From Bradyrhizobium australiense (lineage in GTDB: Bacteria; Pseudomonadota; Alphaproteobacteria; Rhizobiales; Xanthobacteraceae), in NCBI RefSeq assembly GCF_013114825.1, contig NZ_JAAVLX010000004.1, positions 124,001 to 188,000 on the forward strand: DNA of 64,000 nucleotides, read 5' to 3'. Shown piece by piece: positions 31,622 to 40,289 of the stretch. Position numbers and translations under genes: made by a program. The notes beneath the pieces are model-generated. The model had not been told where the DNA came from and made no database searches. It saw nothing but the letters and a program-made list of their open reading frames with translations. Position 1 is the stretch's first letter. Every line of letters starts with the position of its first letter.

Positions 31622-32716
31622 ATGTCCGCCGCGCTTCGCTCCCAAACCGCAACGATCGCAAAACAGCCGGCCAATTCAGCGCGCGCCGAGGACGAATCCG
31701 ACGTTTCCGCGCTGATCGCGAGATTAACCGCCGAGGTCAACCAGGTCGCCTGCGAGAAGACCAAGTCGATCCAGAAGATCACCAACCAGATGAAGATGCT
31801 GGCGCTGAACGCGCTGATCGAGAGCTCGCGCGCCGGCGCGCAAGGAGCGGGCTTTGCCGTGGTGGCGCAGGAAGTCCGCAATGTCGGCCAGCAAGTCGAG
31901 ACCATTGCCCGCGAGCTCGAAAGCCAGCTCACCAACCGGACCGGCAATCTGATGAATTCGATCGCGCAGATGGCCGACCGCTCGCGCGGCGAGCGCATGG
32001 TCGACCTGTCGCTCAGTGCCATCGAGCTGATCGACCGCAATCTCTATGAGCGCACTTGCGACGTACGCTGGTGGGCGACCGATTCCGCCGTCGTCGATTG
32101 CGCAGCCGCGCCGCAGGCTGCGGCCGTCAACCATGTGTCGGAACGGATGGCGGTGATCCTCGGCGCCTATACCGTCTATCTCGATCTCTGGCTCTGCGAT
32201 GTCGACGGCAATGTGCTGGCCAACGGCCGCGCCGATCGCTTTGGCGTCGTGGGCCAGAATGTAGCGCAGACCAAGTGGTTCCGCGCAGCGCGAGCCTTGC
32301 GCTCCGGCGACGACTACGCCGTCGGCGACGTCGAATGCCAGCCCTTGCTCGGCAACGCCCAGGTCGTGACGTATTGCGCCAGCGTCCGCGAAGGTGGCAA
32401 GGCACTCGGCAAACCGACCGGCGTGCTGGCGATCCATTTCGACTGGGAACCGCAAGCCCGGGCCATCGTCCAGGGCGTCCGCGTCGGCGCGGCCGACAAG
32501 GCGCGCGTGCTGCTGGTCGATTCGAATTTCCGGGTGATCGCCGCGTCTGACGGCCAGGGCCTGCTCACCGAACGCGTCTCGCTTCCTTTGGAAGGGCGAC
32601 GCTCCGGCTTCCATCAGGACCGCTCCGGAACGATGGTCGCATTCCACGCCACACCGGGGTACGAGACCTACAGGGGTCTTGGCTGGTTCGGTGTGATCCA
32701 GGCCGGTGCCGGATAG
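31622..32716 (+). CDS. Soluble chemoreceptor-like protein: MCP hairpin tip followed by Cache-like sensor
   Basis: 364 residues with no transmembrane segment. Residues 53-92 match the highly conserved MCP signalling tip (KITNQMKMLALNALIESSRAGAQGAGFAVVAQEVRNVGQQ), which contacts CheA/CheW, flanked by only short coiled-coil arms (about 25-52 and 92-140). The remainder (about 145-364) looks like a Cache/PDC sensor (WLCDVDGNVLANGRAD, TKWFRAARALRSGDDYAVGDV, GVLAIHFDWEPQARAIV). The order is reversed from a normal receptor, where the sensor is N-terminal. ATG 31622 has GAGGAA upstream; ATG 31553 is an alternative. It probably feeds a cytoplasmic chemosensory or related pathway. Convergent with the HAD gene, 4 bp apart. 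Confidence 0.8.
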   Translation: MSAALRSQTATIAKQPANSARAEDESDVSALIARLTAEVNQVACEKTKSIQKITNQMKMLALNALIESSRAGAQGAGFAVVAQEVRNVGQQVETIARELESQLTNRTGNLMNSIAQMADRSRGERMVDLSLSAIELIDRNLYERTCDVRWWATDSAVVDCAAAPQAAAVNHVSERMAVILGAYTVYLDLWLCDVDGNVLANGRADRFGVVGQNVAQTKWFRAARALRSGDDYAVGDVECQPLLGNAQVVTYCASVREGGKALGKPTGVLAIHFDWEPQARAIVQGVRVGAADKARVLLVDSNFRVIAASDGQGLLTERVSLPLEGRRSGFHQDRSGTMVAFHATPGYETYRGLGWFGVIQAGAG

Positions 32717-32720
32717 CCCC

Positions 32721-33440
32721 TTAGCACCCCAGCCGATCGGCGATGCCGGCAAAATCCTTGGCCACGATGTCCCAATCACCCTTGGCCTCGAAATCATATT
32801 TCTGGTGCGGCCCGTATTCGGTCGGACGTGCGACGAAGGCAGTCTTGAGACCATTCTTCTGCGCGGCTTTCAGATCGTTGTTGTGGGCGGCGACCATCAT
32901 CACCTGCTCCGGCGGCAGGCAGAGCAATTTGGCAGCGCCGAGATAGGTTTCGGGATCGGGCTTGTAGTGCTCGAACAATTCCGCCGACATGATGAGGTCC
33001 CACGGCAGGCCGGCGAACTTTGCCATGTTGGTCAACAGCGCGACGTTGCCGTTGGAGAGCGGCGAGATGATGTATTTCGTCTTCAGCCGCGTCAGCCCGG
33101 GGACGCTGTCGGGCCACGGATGCAGGCGATGCCAGCCCATCGTCAGGTAATGCAGATCGGCGTCCCGCAGGCCTTTGATCGCGAATTGCGCGACCAGCTT
33201 TTCCAGCGAGCGCCGGTGCAGCGTGTCCAGAATCTGATAGCCGCGCTCGGGATGTTTGCGCACCTCGTCCATCGAGGCCATGTAGACCGCGCGCCAGCCG
33301 TCGACCAAAGCGGTCCAGTCGGCCCTGATGCCGGAGGTTTTCGACCATTCGGTGAAATCATTGATGAGGCTGGTGCGCCAGTCGACTACGGTGCCGAACA
33401 CGTCGAACACCAGCGCTTTCACTGCGGAAACGTCGGACAT
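32721..33440 (-). CDS. Haloacid dehalogenase, type II (HAD superfamily)
   Basis: 239 residues. HAD motif I VFDVFGTVVDWR with the nucleophilic Asp (reads ALVFDVFGTVVD), motif II SPLSNGN (Ser-Asn), motif III Lys in HYKPDPETYLGAA and motif IV MVAAHNNDLKAAQKNGLKTAFV (His-Asn-x-Asp). The type II haloacid dehalogenase pattern SNGN and AAHxxDL is complete. The family converts (S)-2-haloacids to (R)-2-hydroxyacids, though many such genes act on other phosphate or halo esters. The ATG at 33440 is chosen over a GTG two codons upstream because GGGAGGG lies 8 bases before it. Confidence 0.85.
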   Translation of the reverse strand: MSDVSAVKALVFDVFGTVVDWRTSLINDFTEWSKTSGIRADWTALVDGWRAVYMASMDEVRKHPERGYQILDTLHRRSLEKLVAQFAIKGLRDADLHYLTMGWHRLHPWPDSVPGLTRLKTKYIISPLSNGNVALLTNMAKFAGLPWDLIMSAELFEHYKPDPETYLGAAKLLCLPPEQVMMVAAHNNDLKAAQKNGLKTAFVARPTEYGPHQKYDFEAKGDWDIVAKDFAGIADRLGC

Positions 33441-33460
33441 CGTCACGCCCTCCCTTTATC

Positions 33461-33558
33461 CGTCATTCCGGGGCGATGCACAGCATCGAACTATGGTGCG
33501 CAATTGCGCACCTGAGAATCTCGAGATTCCGGGTTCGCTTCGCACCCCGGAATGACAG
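33461..33558. repeat. Palindromic intergenic repeat (family A)
   Basis: Terminal inverted repeat CGTCATTCCGGGG (33461-33473) and CCCCGGAATGACAG (about 33545-33558), with internal inverted repeats including TGCGCAATTGCGCA and ATCTCGAGAT. The same family recurs at 46462-46557. It lies between glpX and the HAD gene. Confidence 0.75.
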
Positions 33559-33559
33559 C

Positions 33560-34558
33560 TCAATCCAGATGAAACTTATCCAGCTGCCGGTGCTCGGCCT
33601 TGATGGTGCGCACCGTGCCGGTCACCGAGCGCATCACTACGGTTTCGGTCTCGATGACGTCCTTGCGGAATTTGACGCCCGTAAGCAGCGAACCCGTGGT
33701 GACGCCGGTGGCCGCAAACAGGCAGTCGCCCCGCACCATGTCCTCGATGCCGTAGATCATCTTCGGATCGGTCACGCCCATCTTGTGCGCGCGCTCGCGC
33801 TTCTCCTCGCTGTCGAGGATCAGCCGGCACTGCATCTGGCCGCCGATGCAGCGCAGCGCTGCCGCCGCCAGCACGCCCTCCGGCGCGCCGCCGGTGCCGA
33901 TATACATGTCGACGCCGGTGTTATCGGGATCGGCGCAATGAATGACGCCGGCTACGTCGCCGTCGGTGATCAGCCGCACCGCGGCGCCGGTCGAGCGGAC
34001 GCCGGCGATGATATCGGCGTGGCGCGGGCGGTCGAGCACCAGCACCGTGATTGCGGCAGCCTCGACGCCCTTGGCTTTCGCGAGCCGGCGGACATTGTCG
34101 GCAGGCGACGCGTCGAGCTCGACCACGCCCTTGGCGAAGCCGGGGCCGACCGCGAGCTTTTGCATATAGACGTCGGGCGCATGCAGCAGCGTGCCGCCGT
34201 CAGCCATCGCCATGGTCGCGATCGCGCCTGGCATGTTCTTGGCGCAGAGCGTGGTGCCTTCCAGCGGGTCAACGGCGATATCGACCTGGGGACCGGCATT
34301 CAGCCCGACCTTCTCGCCGATGAACAGCATCGGCGCCTCGTCGCGTTCGCCCTCGCCGATCACGATCGTGCCTTCGATCGGCAGCTTGTTGAGTTCGCGC
34401 CGCATCGCGTCCACAGCGGCCTGGTCCGCTGCTTTCTCCTGGCCGTGGCCGCGCAGCCGCGCGGCCGAAACGGCTGCACGTTCCGTCACCCGCACGATCT
34501 CGAGAGTGAGGATGCGCTCGAGCAATAATTGCGGCGGAACGGAAATATGGGTCGACAT
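33560..34558 (-). CDS. glpX: Fructose-1,6-bisphosphatase class II
   Basis: 332 residues, GlpX family length. Key motifs: IVIGEGERDEAPMLFIGEKVG (metal-binding Glu/Asp), DIAVDPLEGTTLCAKNMPGAI (Asp-Pro-Leu-Glu-Gly-Thr), DMYIGTGGAPEGVLAAAALRCIGGQ and MVRGDCLFAATGVTTGSLL. It hydrolyses fructose 1,6-bisphosphate in gluconeogenesis; in autotrophic Bradyrhizobium relatives the class II enzyme can also serve sedoheptulose bisphosphate. It follows hom by 76 bp in the same direction, giving the row alaC-like, hom, glpX. Start ATG 34558 with AAGGAGTAAGC directly upstream. Confidence 0.95.
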   Translation of the reverse strand: MSTHISVPPQLLLERILTLEIVRVTERAAVSAARLRGHGQEKAADQAAVDAMRRELNKLPIEGTIVIGEGERDEAPMLFIGEKVGLNAGPQVDIAVDPLEGTTLCAKNMPGAIATMAMADGGTLLHAPDVYMQKLAVGPGFAKGVVELDASPADNVRRLAKAKGVEAAAITVLVLDRPRHADIIAGVRSTGAAVRLITDGDVAGVIHCADPDNTGVDMYIGTGGAPEGVLAAAALRCIGGQMQCRLILDSEEKRERAHKMGVTDPKMIYGIEDMVRGDCLFAATGVTTGSLLTGVKFRKDVIETETVVMRSVTGTVRTIKAEHRQLDKFHLD

Positions 34559-34634
34559 CGGCTTACTCCTTAAACCTGCACGGGCCCCCGGCCCGTAATC
34601 AATCGTATCACGCGCAACCCATGCAAATCGCGCG

Positions 34635-35954
34635 CTAGTTTTTCTCGATTCGTATCACCTGTGGCCGGCCGCTGATCACCTTGTCGCGCTGCACCGCCTC
34701 CAGCGCGCGATAGACCGCGTCCTCGGACGTTGCGTAGGTGATCAGGATGACTGGAACCGGTGCGGCTTTTTTAGCCGCGCCGTTCGCGTCGACACCTTCG
34801 GGATGTCGCTGCACGATCGATTCCAGCGAAATCTTCTGTTCGGCGAGGCGGGTGGCGATGGTGGCGGCGGTGCCGGCGAGGTCGCGAGCCATCAGGCGGA
34901 TGTAGTAGCCGCCCTCATGCCGCTCCATCGGCGCCTTGGTGGTGTCGCGCAGCCGCTCCACCGGGCGCCCGAACGGCTTGGCGCGAATGCCGCGCGCCAC
35001 GTCGGCGATGTCGGCAACTACCGCGGACGCCGTCGCAGCCCCGCCAGCGCCGGGTCCCACCAGCGTGATCGGGGGAATGCCCTCGCCATCGACAGTCACG
35101 GCATTAGTGACGCCCATCACCTGCGCGATCGAGGACGATTTTGGCACCATGGTCGGATGCACGCGCTGCTCGATGCCCTTGCTGGTGCGCACCGCGACGC
35201 CCAGCAGTTTGACGCGGTAGCCCAGTTCTTCAGCCGCGCGCAGATCTTCCGGCGCGATCGAGGAGATGCCTTCGACATACACCGCGCTCTGTGCCACCTT
35301 GGTGCCGAAGGCAAGACTCGCCAGGATCGCAAGCTTCTGGGCCGTGTCATGGCCGTCGATGTCGAAGGACGGATTGGCTTCGGCATAGCCGAGCCGCTGC
35401 GCATCCTTCAGGCATTCGGCAAACGACAGGCCTTCCTGCTCCATTCGAGTCAGGATGTAATTGCAGGTGCCGTTGAGGATGCCGTAGACGCGGTTGACGC
35501 CGGTGCCGGCAAGTCCTTCGCGCAGGGTCTTGATGACAGGAATGGCAGCGCCGACGGCCGCCTCGTAGTTGAACGCGCCGCCGTGCTTCTCCGCGGCCTT
35601 GGCCAAGCGCAACCCGTGCTTGGCGATCAGCGCCTTGTTGGCGGTTACCACCGACTTGCCGGCCTTCAGCGCAGCCTCGATCGCCGACAGCGCCGGCTCG
35701 CCGGAGCCGCCCATCAGTTCGACGAAGCAATCGACGCTGGGATCGGTGGCCAGCGCCAGCGGGCTTTTGGCCCAGTCGATACCGCGCAGGTCGAGCGAAC
35801 GCTTTTTTGTTTTTGAGCGCGCGGTAACGGCAACGACGCGCACGCCGCGCCCGCTGCGCTCAGCAAGCGCCCGCGACTGCTCTTCGATGAGGCGGACGAC
35901 TTCAGCACCAACAGTGCCGAGCCCCGCGATACCCACTCTCAGGGGTGCGACCAT
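34635..35954 (-). CDS. hom: Homoserine dehydrogenase
   Basis: 439 residues, monofunctional type with an ACT domain. NAD(P) motif VGIAGLGTVGAEVVRLIEEQ; catalytic region SVVTANKALIAKHG (Lys), NYEAAVGAAIPVIKTLREGLAG, LNGTCNYILTRME and GYAEANPSFDIDGHDTAQKLAIL; C-terminal ACT domain (about 350-439) with GGYYIRLMARDLAGTAATIATRLAEQKIS. It reduces aspartate semialdehyde to homoserine for threonine and methionine, usually inhibited by threonine through the ACT domain. The start ATG 35954 (MVAPLRVGIAGLG) is the family start; a TTG six codons upstream is possible. It begins 26 bp after the aminotransferase stop. Confidence 0.95.
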   Translation of the reverse strand: MVAPLRVGIAGLGTVGAEVVRLIEEQSRALAERSGRGVRVVAVTARSKTKKRSLDLRGIDWAKSPLALATDPSVDCFVELMGGSGEPALSAIEAALKAGKSVVTANKALIAKHGLRLAKAAEKHGGAFNYEAAVGAAIPVIKTLREGLAGTGVNRVYGILNGTCNYILTRMEQEGLSFAECLKDAQRLGYAEANPSFDIDGHDTAQKLAILASLAFGTKVAQSAVYVEGISSIAPEDLRAAEELGYRVKLLGVAVRTSKGIEQRVHPTMVPKSSSIAQVMGVTNAVTVDGEGIPPITLVGPGAGGAATASAVVADIADVARGIRAKPFGRPVERLRDTTKAPMERHEGGYYIRLMARDLAGTAATIATRLAEQKISLESIVQRHPEGVDANGAAKKAAPVPVILITYATSEDAVYRALEAVQRDKVISGRPQVIRIEKN

Positions 35955-35980
35955 GAATGAGAGAACCTGCAAAAAAGGAA

Positions 35981-37201
35981 TTAGCGCCGATTGGCGAGAG
36001 GAACCACGTTGTGCAACGTTTCAATGCCGCTTTCAAGGAAGCGGCGTACCCCGCGCGCCGCCTGGCGGATACGTTGCTCGTTTTCCACCATGGCGATGCG
36101 AACAAAGCCCTCGCCATGCTCGCCGAAGGCGACGCCGGGCGAAACCACCACACCGGATTTCTCCACCATCAGGGTCGCGAACTGCATGCTGCCGACGCCC
36201 TCGAACGCCTTCGGCAGCGGCGCCCAGGCGAACATCGAGGCCTGCGGCGGCGGAATCTCCCAGCCCGCCCGGCCGAACGATTCGACCAGTGCGTCGCGGC
36301 GCCTGCGGTAGGTGTCGCGCATCTCCTTGATGCAATCGTCAGGCCCGTTCAGCGCGGCGGTGGCGGCGACTTGAATGGGCGTGAACGCGCCGTAGTCGAG
36401 GTAGGATTTCACCCGCGCCAGCGCGGCAATGATCCGCTCGTTGCCGACCGCAAAGCCCATGCGCCAGCCCGCCATCGAGAACGTCTTCGACATCGAGGTG
36501 AATTCGACGGTGACGTCGATTGCGCCCGGCACCTGCAGCACCGAGGGCGGCGGATTGCTGTCGTCGAAATAGACCTCGGCGTAAGCCAGATCCGAAAGGA
36601 TGAAGATCTCGTGCTTCTTCGCGAACGCGACCAGATCCTTGTAGAAATCGAGCTCGGCGACATAGGCGGTCGGGTTCGAGGGATAGCAGACGATCAGCGC
36701 GATCGGCTTCGGGATCGAATGAATGATCGCGCGCTCCACCGCCTCGAAAAACTGCGGCGTCGGCTCCGAAGGCACCGACCGGATCACGCCGCCCGCCATC
36801 AGGAACCCGAAGGCATGGATCGGATAGCTCGGATTGGGGCACAGCACGACGTCGCCGGGCGCGGTAATCGCCTGCGCCACATTGGCAAAGCCCTCCTTCG
36901 AACCCAGCGTCGCGACGATCTGGGTATCCGGATTGAGCTTTACGCCGAACCGCCGTCCGTAATAGGCGGCTTGCGCCTTGCGCAGGCCGTTGATGCCGCG
37001 CGAGGCCGAGTAGCGATCGGTCCGCGGCTTGCCCAGCGTCTCCTTCAGCTTCTCGAGCACATGGGGCGGCGTCGGCAAGTCCGGATTGCCCATGCCCATG
37101 TCGATGATGTCGGCCCCGGCATTGCGCGCGGCCGCCTTGGCCTGATTGACCTTCTCGAACACGTAAGGCGGCAGGCGGCGAATGCGATAGAAATCTTCCA
37201 T
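35981..37201 (-). CDS. Class I/II aminotransferase, AlaC-like (alanine/LL-DAP-type)
   Basis: 406 residues, fold type I PLP enzyme. Visible: RLPPYVFEKVNQAKAAARN, IIDMGMGNPDLPTPPHV, YSASRGINGLRKA, ATLGSKEGFANVAQA, PNPSYPIHAFGFLMAGG, VCYPSNPTA, DLAYAEVYFDD and the PLP Lys in TSMSKTFSMAGWRMGF. From memory the order of these blocks parallels E. coli AlaC (glutamate-pyruvate aminotransferase); databases often label this group LL-diaminopimelate aminotransferase. The ATG at 37201 follows AAGGGTCCC. It is the first gene of the aminotransferase-hom-glpX row and is cytoplasmic. Alanine synthesis is the more likely role; substrate unproven. Confidence 0.85.
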   Translation of the reverse strand: MEDFYRIRRLPPYVFEKVNQAKAAARNAGADIIDMGMGNPDLPTPPHVLEKLKETLGKPRTDRYSASRGINGLRKAQAAYYGRRFGVKLNPDTQIVATLGSKEGFANVAQAITAPGDVVLCPNPSYPIHAFGFLMAGGVIRSVPSEPTPQFFEAVERAIIHSIPKPIALIVCYPSNPTAYVAELDFYKDLVAFAKKHEIFILSDLAYAEVYFDDSNPPPSVLQVPGAIDVTVEFTSMSKTFSMAGWRMGFAVGNERIIAALARVKSYLDYGAFTPIQVAATAALNGPDDCIKEMRDTYRRRRDALVESFGRAGWEIPPPQASMFAWAPLPKAFEGVGSMQFATLMVEKSGVVVSPGVAFGEHGEGFVRIAMVENEQRIRQAARGVRRFLESGIETLHNVVPLANRR

Positions 37202-37403
37202 GGGACCCTTGCTCCGACAACCGGCAGGACAGAATCGGACGGAACCTGCGCGCGCTACGAAACCCGATCGGCTTCGTTCCAAAAATCGTGCCCAATCAAG
37301 GATTTGGGGCGAATTCAGGCGCGAGGTCTCTAGGCTTCCTGACCCGCAATGCGGTTGAATTGAGTTCTTTTACCACGGGAGCCCGGCAGCGCCAGTTATT
37401 AGG

Positions 37404-37697
37404 TCACTTCTTGGCCGGTTTTGGCGGGGTAGCGGCGGTCGCCTGCCGGTCTCGCGCGGCCGTCAGCTCTGCCTGAATTTTGGCCAGCTCGGCCGGCTTC
37501 ATCGCCTCCTCGGTGCGGTCCGGTGGCAGGTCGTGAACCGGGAGATAGCCGCCGGCTTCCTTCGGACGCTCGGGCGCGTCCGCCGGCAGGCCGAGGCTTG
37601 GCATGTCCGCGATCTGGGTCGAGCAGCCGCCGAGCGCTAATGCCGACGCTAACAGCGCGGCAATCGACCACCGCCTTATCGTCCGATTGACCGGCAT
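37404..37697 (-). CDS. Small lipoprotein
   Basis: 97 residues. Start at ATG 37697 (MPVNRTIRRWSIAALLASALALGGCSTQ) with a lipobox LGGC; Cys near residue 25 would be lipidated. The mature protein is Pro- and Ala-rich, with a possible helix EEAMKPAELAKIQAELTAARDRQ and a basic end TPPKPAKK. No known domain. GGACGG lies just upstream. It is separated by about 200 bp from the aminotransferase gene downstream on the same strand. Confidence 0.7.
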   Translation of the reverse strand: MPVNRTIRRWSIAALLASALALGGCSTQIADMPSLGLPADAPERPKEAGGYLPVHDLPPDRTEEAMKPAELAKIQAELTAARDRQATAATPPKPAKK

Positions 37698-38002
37698 CCG
37701 TCCGGAAATCCCCAACTACCGCACCGCACGCGCATCGCGACGACATCGATGCGCTGGTACGAGCCTTGCAACGCCAAATCGTCCCGCGGCGTTGATTTCG
37801 CTAGAACCGTTCAAACCATTGTCGCCCGAAACGATTAAAGCCCAAAGAGCAAATTCGACAGGTGCGGCCTCAATGTGTCGGATGCGGCTTCAATGTGTCG
37901 AAACACAGAAACTTTATCGCAGTGCAGCAGGGGTTAACTCCAAACCCGTCGCCGACGATCCGCGCGATGACGAACCCGAAATGAAGTTATAGTGTGCTTG
38001 AT
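37698..38002. other. Intergenic region between the lipoprotein gene and phaC
   Basis: About 305 bp of divergent promoter region. It holds the tandem 18-bp repeats at 37863-37900 (listed separately) and, overlapping the second copy, a small inverted repeat TGTGT-CGAA-ACACA at about 37895-37908. No coding potential of note. Confidence 0.4.
37863..37900 (+). promoter_or_regulatory. Tandem 18-bp repeats upstream of phaC
   Basis: TGCGGC-C/T-TCAATGTGTCG occurs at 37863-37880 and 37883-37900, one mismatch in 18, period 20 bp (about two helical turns). It lies about 100-140 bp upstream of phaC. Same-face spacing suggests a cooperative protein-binding site. Confidence 0.5.
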
Positions 38003-39808
38003 ATGAGTGACGTCAACACCGAAACCCAGGCTTCGAAAACGTTCAACGCCGAAGCCTTTGCCATGAACATCGCCAGGGCGATGGAAACGAGCGGCCAGGC
38101 GCTCGCGGCCTATCTCAAGCCGCGCGAGACCGGCGAGGTGATGGACAAGCCGCCCAGCGAAATCGGCGAGATGGTCAAGACCTTCACCAAGGTGGCGGAA
38201 TACTGGCTGACGGACAGGGAACGCGCCGAGCAGCTGCAGACGAAGATGGCGATGGCCTATCTCGATCTCTGGGGCTGCGCGATGCGCCGCATGGCCGGCG
38301 AACAGGCCAAGCCTGCGATCGAGCCGTCGCCGCGCGACAAGCGCTTTAAGGATCCGGAGTGGAAATCGAATCAGTTCTTCGATTTCGTGCTGCAGCTCTA
38401 TCTGCTCACCGCGCAATGGGCGCAAGAACTGGTGAAGAACGCCGAAGGCGTCGATCCGCACACGCGCAAGAAGGCCGAGTTCTACGTCCAGCAGATCACC
38501 AACGCAATCTCGCCGTCGAATTTCGTGCTCACCAATCCGGAAGTGCTGCGCGAGACGCTGGCGTCGAACGGCGACAACCTCGTTCGCGGCATGAAGATGC
38601 TGGCGGAAGACATCGAGGCCGGACGCGGCACGCTGCGCATTCGTCAGTCCGACCCGTCCAATCTCGTCGTCGGCGTCAACATGGCGACGACTCCGGGCAA
38701 GGTGATCTTCCAGAACGAGCTGATGCAGCTCATCCAGTATACCCCGACCACGGAGACGGTGTTGCGCACGCCGCTCCTGATCGTGCCGCCCTGGATCAAC
38801 AAGTTCTACATTCTCGATCTCAAGCCGGAGAAATCCTACATCAAATGGTGCGTCGATCAGGGCATCACCGTGTTCGTGATCTCCTGGGTCAATCCGGACA
38901 AGGAACTCGGCAAGAAGACCTTCGACGACTACATGAAAGAAGGCCCGCTGACCGCGATGGACGTCATCGAAAAGGTGTCGGGCGAGATGAAAGTCCACAC
39001 CGCCGGCTACTGCGTCGGCGGCACCCTGCTGGCGTCGACGCTGGCCTGGCTTGCCGAGAAGCGGCGCCAGCGCGTCACCTCGGCGACGTTCTTTGCGGCG
39101 CAGGTCGACTTCACCCATGCCGGCGATTTGCTCGTTTTCGTCGACGAAGACCAGATCTCGACACTGGAGCGCGAGATGGAAGAAAGGGGCGTTCTCGAAG
39201 GCAGCAAGATGGCGATGGCCTTCAACATGTTGCGCTCCAACGATTTGATCTGGTCGTATGTCGTCAGCAACTACCTGAAGGGACAGCAGCCCTCCTCGTT
39301 CGACCTCCTGCATTGGAATTCCGACGCCACGCGGATGCCGGCGGCCAACCATTCCTATTACTTGCGCAACTGCTATCTGGAGAACCGGCTGTCCTCGGGC
39401 AGCATGGTGCTCGATAACACCCTGCTCGACCTGTCGAAGGTCAAGGTGCCCGTCTACAATCTTGCGACGCGGGAGGACCATATCGCGCCGGCGGATTCGG
39501 TGCTCTACGGTTCGCAATTCTTCGGCGGGCCGGTCAGGTATGTGCTGTCCGGCTCCGGCCATATCGCCGGCGTGGTCAACCCGCCGGCGGCGGGCAAGTA
39601 CCAGTACTGGACCAACGACAACGTCAAGGACGTCACGCTCGCCGACTGGATGAAGAACGCCACCGAGCACAAGGGTTCGTGGTGGCCCGACTGGCTGCAA
39701 TGGCTGGAGGGCATCGATCCCGAACGCGTGCCAGCGCGCGCCGTCGGTTCCGAAGAGATGCCGCCGATCGAGGACGCACCCGGCAGTTACGTCAAGGTCC
39801 GCGCGTAG
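38003..39808 (+). CDS. phaC: Class I poly(3-hydroxyalkanoate) synthase
   Basis: 601 residues, class I length. The lipase-like box is TAGYCVGGTLLAS with catalytic Cys337; the other triad members are Asp492 (ATREDHIAPADS) and His520 (GSGHIAGVVNPPAAGKYQYW). Also present: PPWINKFYILDLKPEKSYIKWCVDQG and the FVISWVNPD block. It polymerises (R)-3-hydroxybutyryl-CoA on cytoplasmic granules as carbon store. The start ATG 38003 (MSDVNTETQ) is three codons into the open frame. It is divergent from a lipoprotein gene and preceded by tandem 18-bp repeats that may control it. No phasin or phaAB gene lies in the window. Confidence 0.95.
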   Translation: MSDVNTETQASKTFNAEAFAMNIARAMETSGQALAAYLKPRETGEVMDKPPSEIGEMVKTFTKVAEYWLTDRERAEQLQTKMAMAYLDLWGCAMRRMAGEQAKPAIEPSPRDKRFKDPEWKSNQFFDFVLQLYLLTAQWAQELVKNAEGVDPHTRKKAEFYVQQITNAISPSNFVLTNPEVLRETLASNGDNLVRGMKMLAEDIEAGRGTLRIRQSDPSNLVVGVNMATTPGKVIFQNELMQLIQYTPTTETVLRTPLLIVPPWINKFYILDLKPEKSYIKWCVDQGITVFVISWVNPDKELGKKTFDDYMKEGPLTAMDVIEKVSGEMKVHTAGYCVGGTLLASTLAWLAEKRRQRVTSATFFAAQVDFTHAGDLLVFVDEDQISTLEREMEERGVLEGSKMAMAFNMLRSNDLIWSYVVSNYLKGQQPSSFDLLHWNSDATRMPAANHSYYLRNCYLENRLSSGSMVLDNTLLDLSKVKVPVYNLATREDHIAPADSVLYGSQFFGGPVRYVLSGSGHIAGVVNPPAAGKYQYWTNDNVKDVTLADWMKNATEHKGSWWPDWLQWLEGIDPERVPARAVGSEEMPPIEDAPGSYVKVRA

Positions 39809-39878
39809 CGCGGCCGCGGGCGGTTGGGTATAACCTGATATCCCGTGCCGGGAATCGAAATCGTTTGAGGGGAAACCG

Positions 39879-40289
39879 ATGACGCAACCAATCACGCGTG
39901 AATTGTTCTGGCTGACTCTGACCGTGATTTTGACCGGGCTGATGTGGATCCCCTACATCGTCAACCGTTGTCAGGTGCGCGGCTTCTCCGGTGCCATGGC
40001 CAATCCCTCGCGCAACGACAAGCCGCAGGCGGATTGGGCCAACCGGCTGATGTTCGCCCATGACAACGCGGTCGAAAATTTGATCGTCTTCGCGCCGCTG
40101 GTACTGATCCTGAACGCCATCGATTATTCCGACAGATGGACCGTGCTGGCCTGCGCCGTCTATTTCTGGGCCCGCATCGCCCACCTGATCGTCTACACAC
40201 TCGGCCTCCCGGTGTTCCGCTCGCTCGCCTTCACCGTCGGCTTCCTGGCGCAAGCCGTGCTGGCGCTCGCGATCTTCAGGGTGGTCTGA
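39879..40289 (+). CDS. MAPEG-family membrane protein
   Basis: 136 residues with four transmembrane segments: LFWLTLTVILTGLMWIPYIVN, LIVFAPLVLILNAI, VLACAVYFWARIAHLIVYTLG and LAFTVGFLAQAVLALAIF. The conserved RxxNAxEN-type patch reads NRLMFAHDNAVENLIVFAP and YFWARIAHLIVYTLG. MAPEG proteins include glutathione-dependent microsomal transferases and leukotriene synthases; bacterial members like this are mostly uncharacterised. The ATG at 39879 follows GAGGGGAAACCG. Its 3' end shares an exact 33-bp segment with a remnant at 42172-42204 (see rearrangement). Confidence 0.85.
   Translation: MTQPITRELFWLTLTVILTGLMWIPYIVNRCQVRGFSGAMANPSRNDKPQADWANRLMFAHDNAVENLIVFAPLVLILNAIDYSDRWTVLACAVYFWARIAHLIVYTLGLPVFRSLAFTVGFLAQAVLALAIFRVV
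40233..40265 (+). repeat. 33-bp direct repeat, copy in the MAPEG gene
   Basis: These 33 bases, coding for TVGFLAQAVLA near the MAPEG C-terminus, are identical to 42172-42204. The two copies are in the same orientation and bracket the pyk/ttuD-remnant segment. Confidence 0.85.

Noticed and set aside
37934..39895. A 653-codon open frame antisense to phaC
   Set aside because: It mirrors the phaC codon phase in high-GC DNA; the translation is rich in His, Arg, Gln and Asp without any domain, whereas phaC has full active-site conservation.
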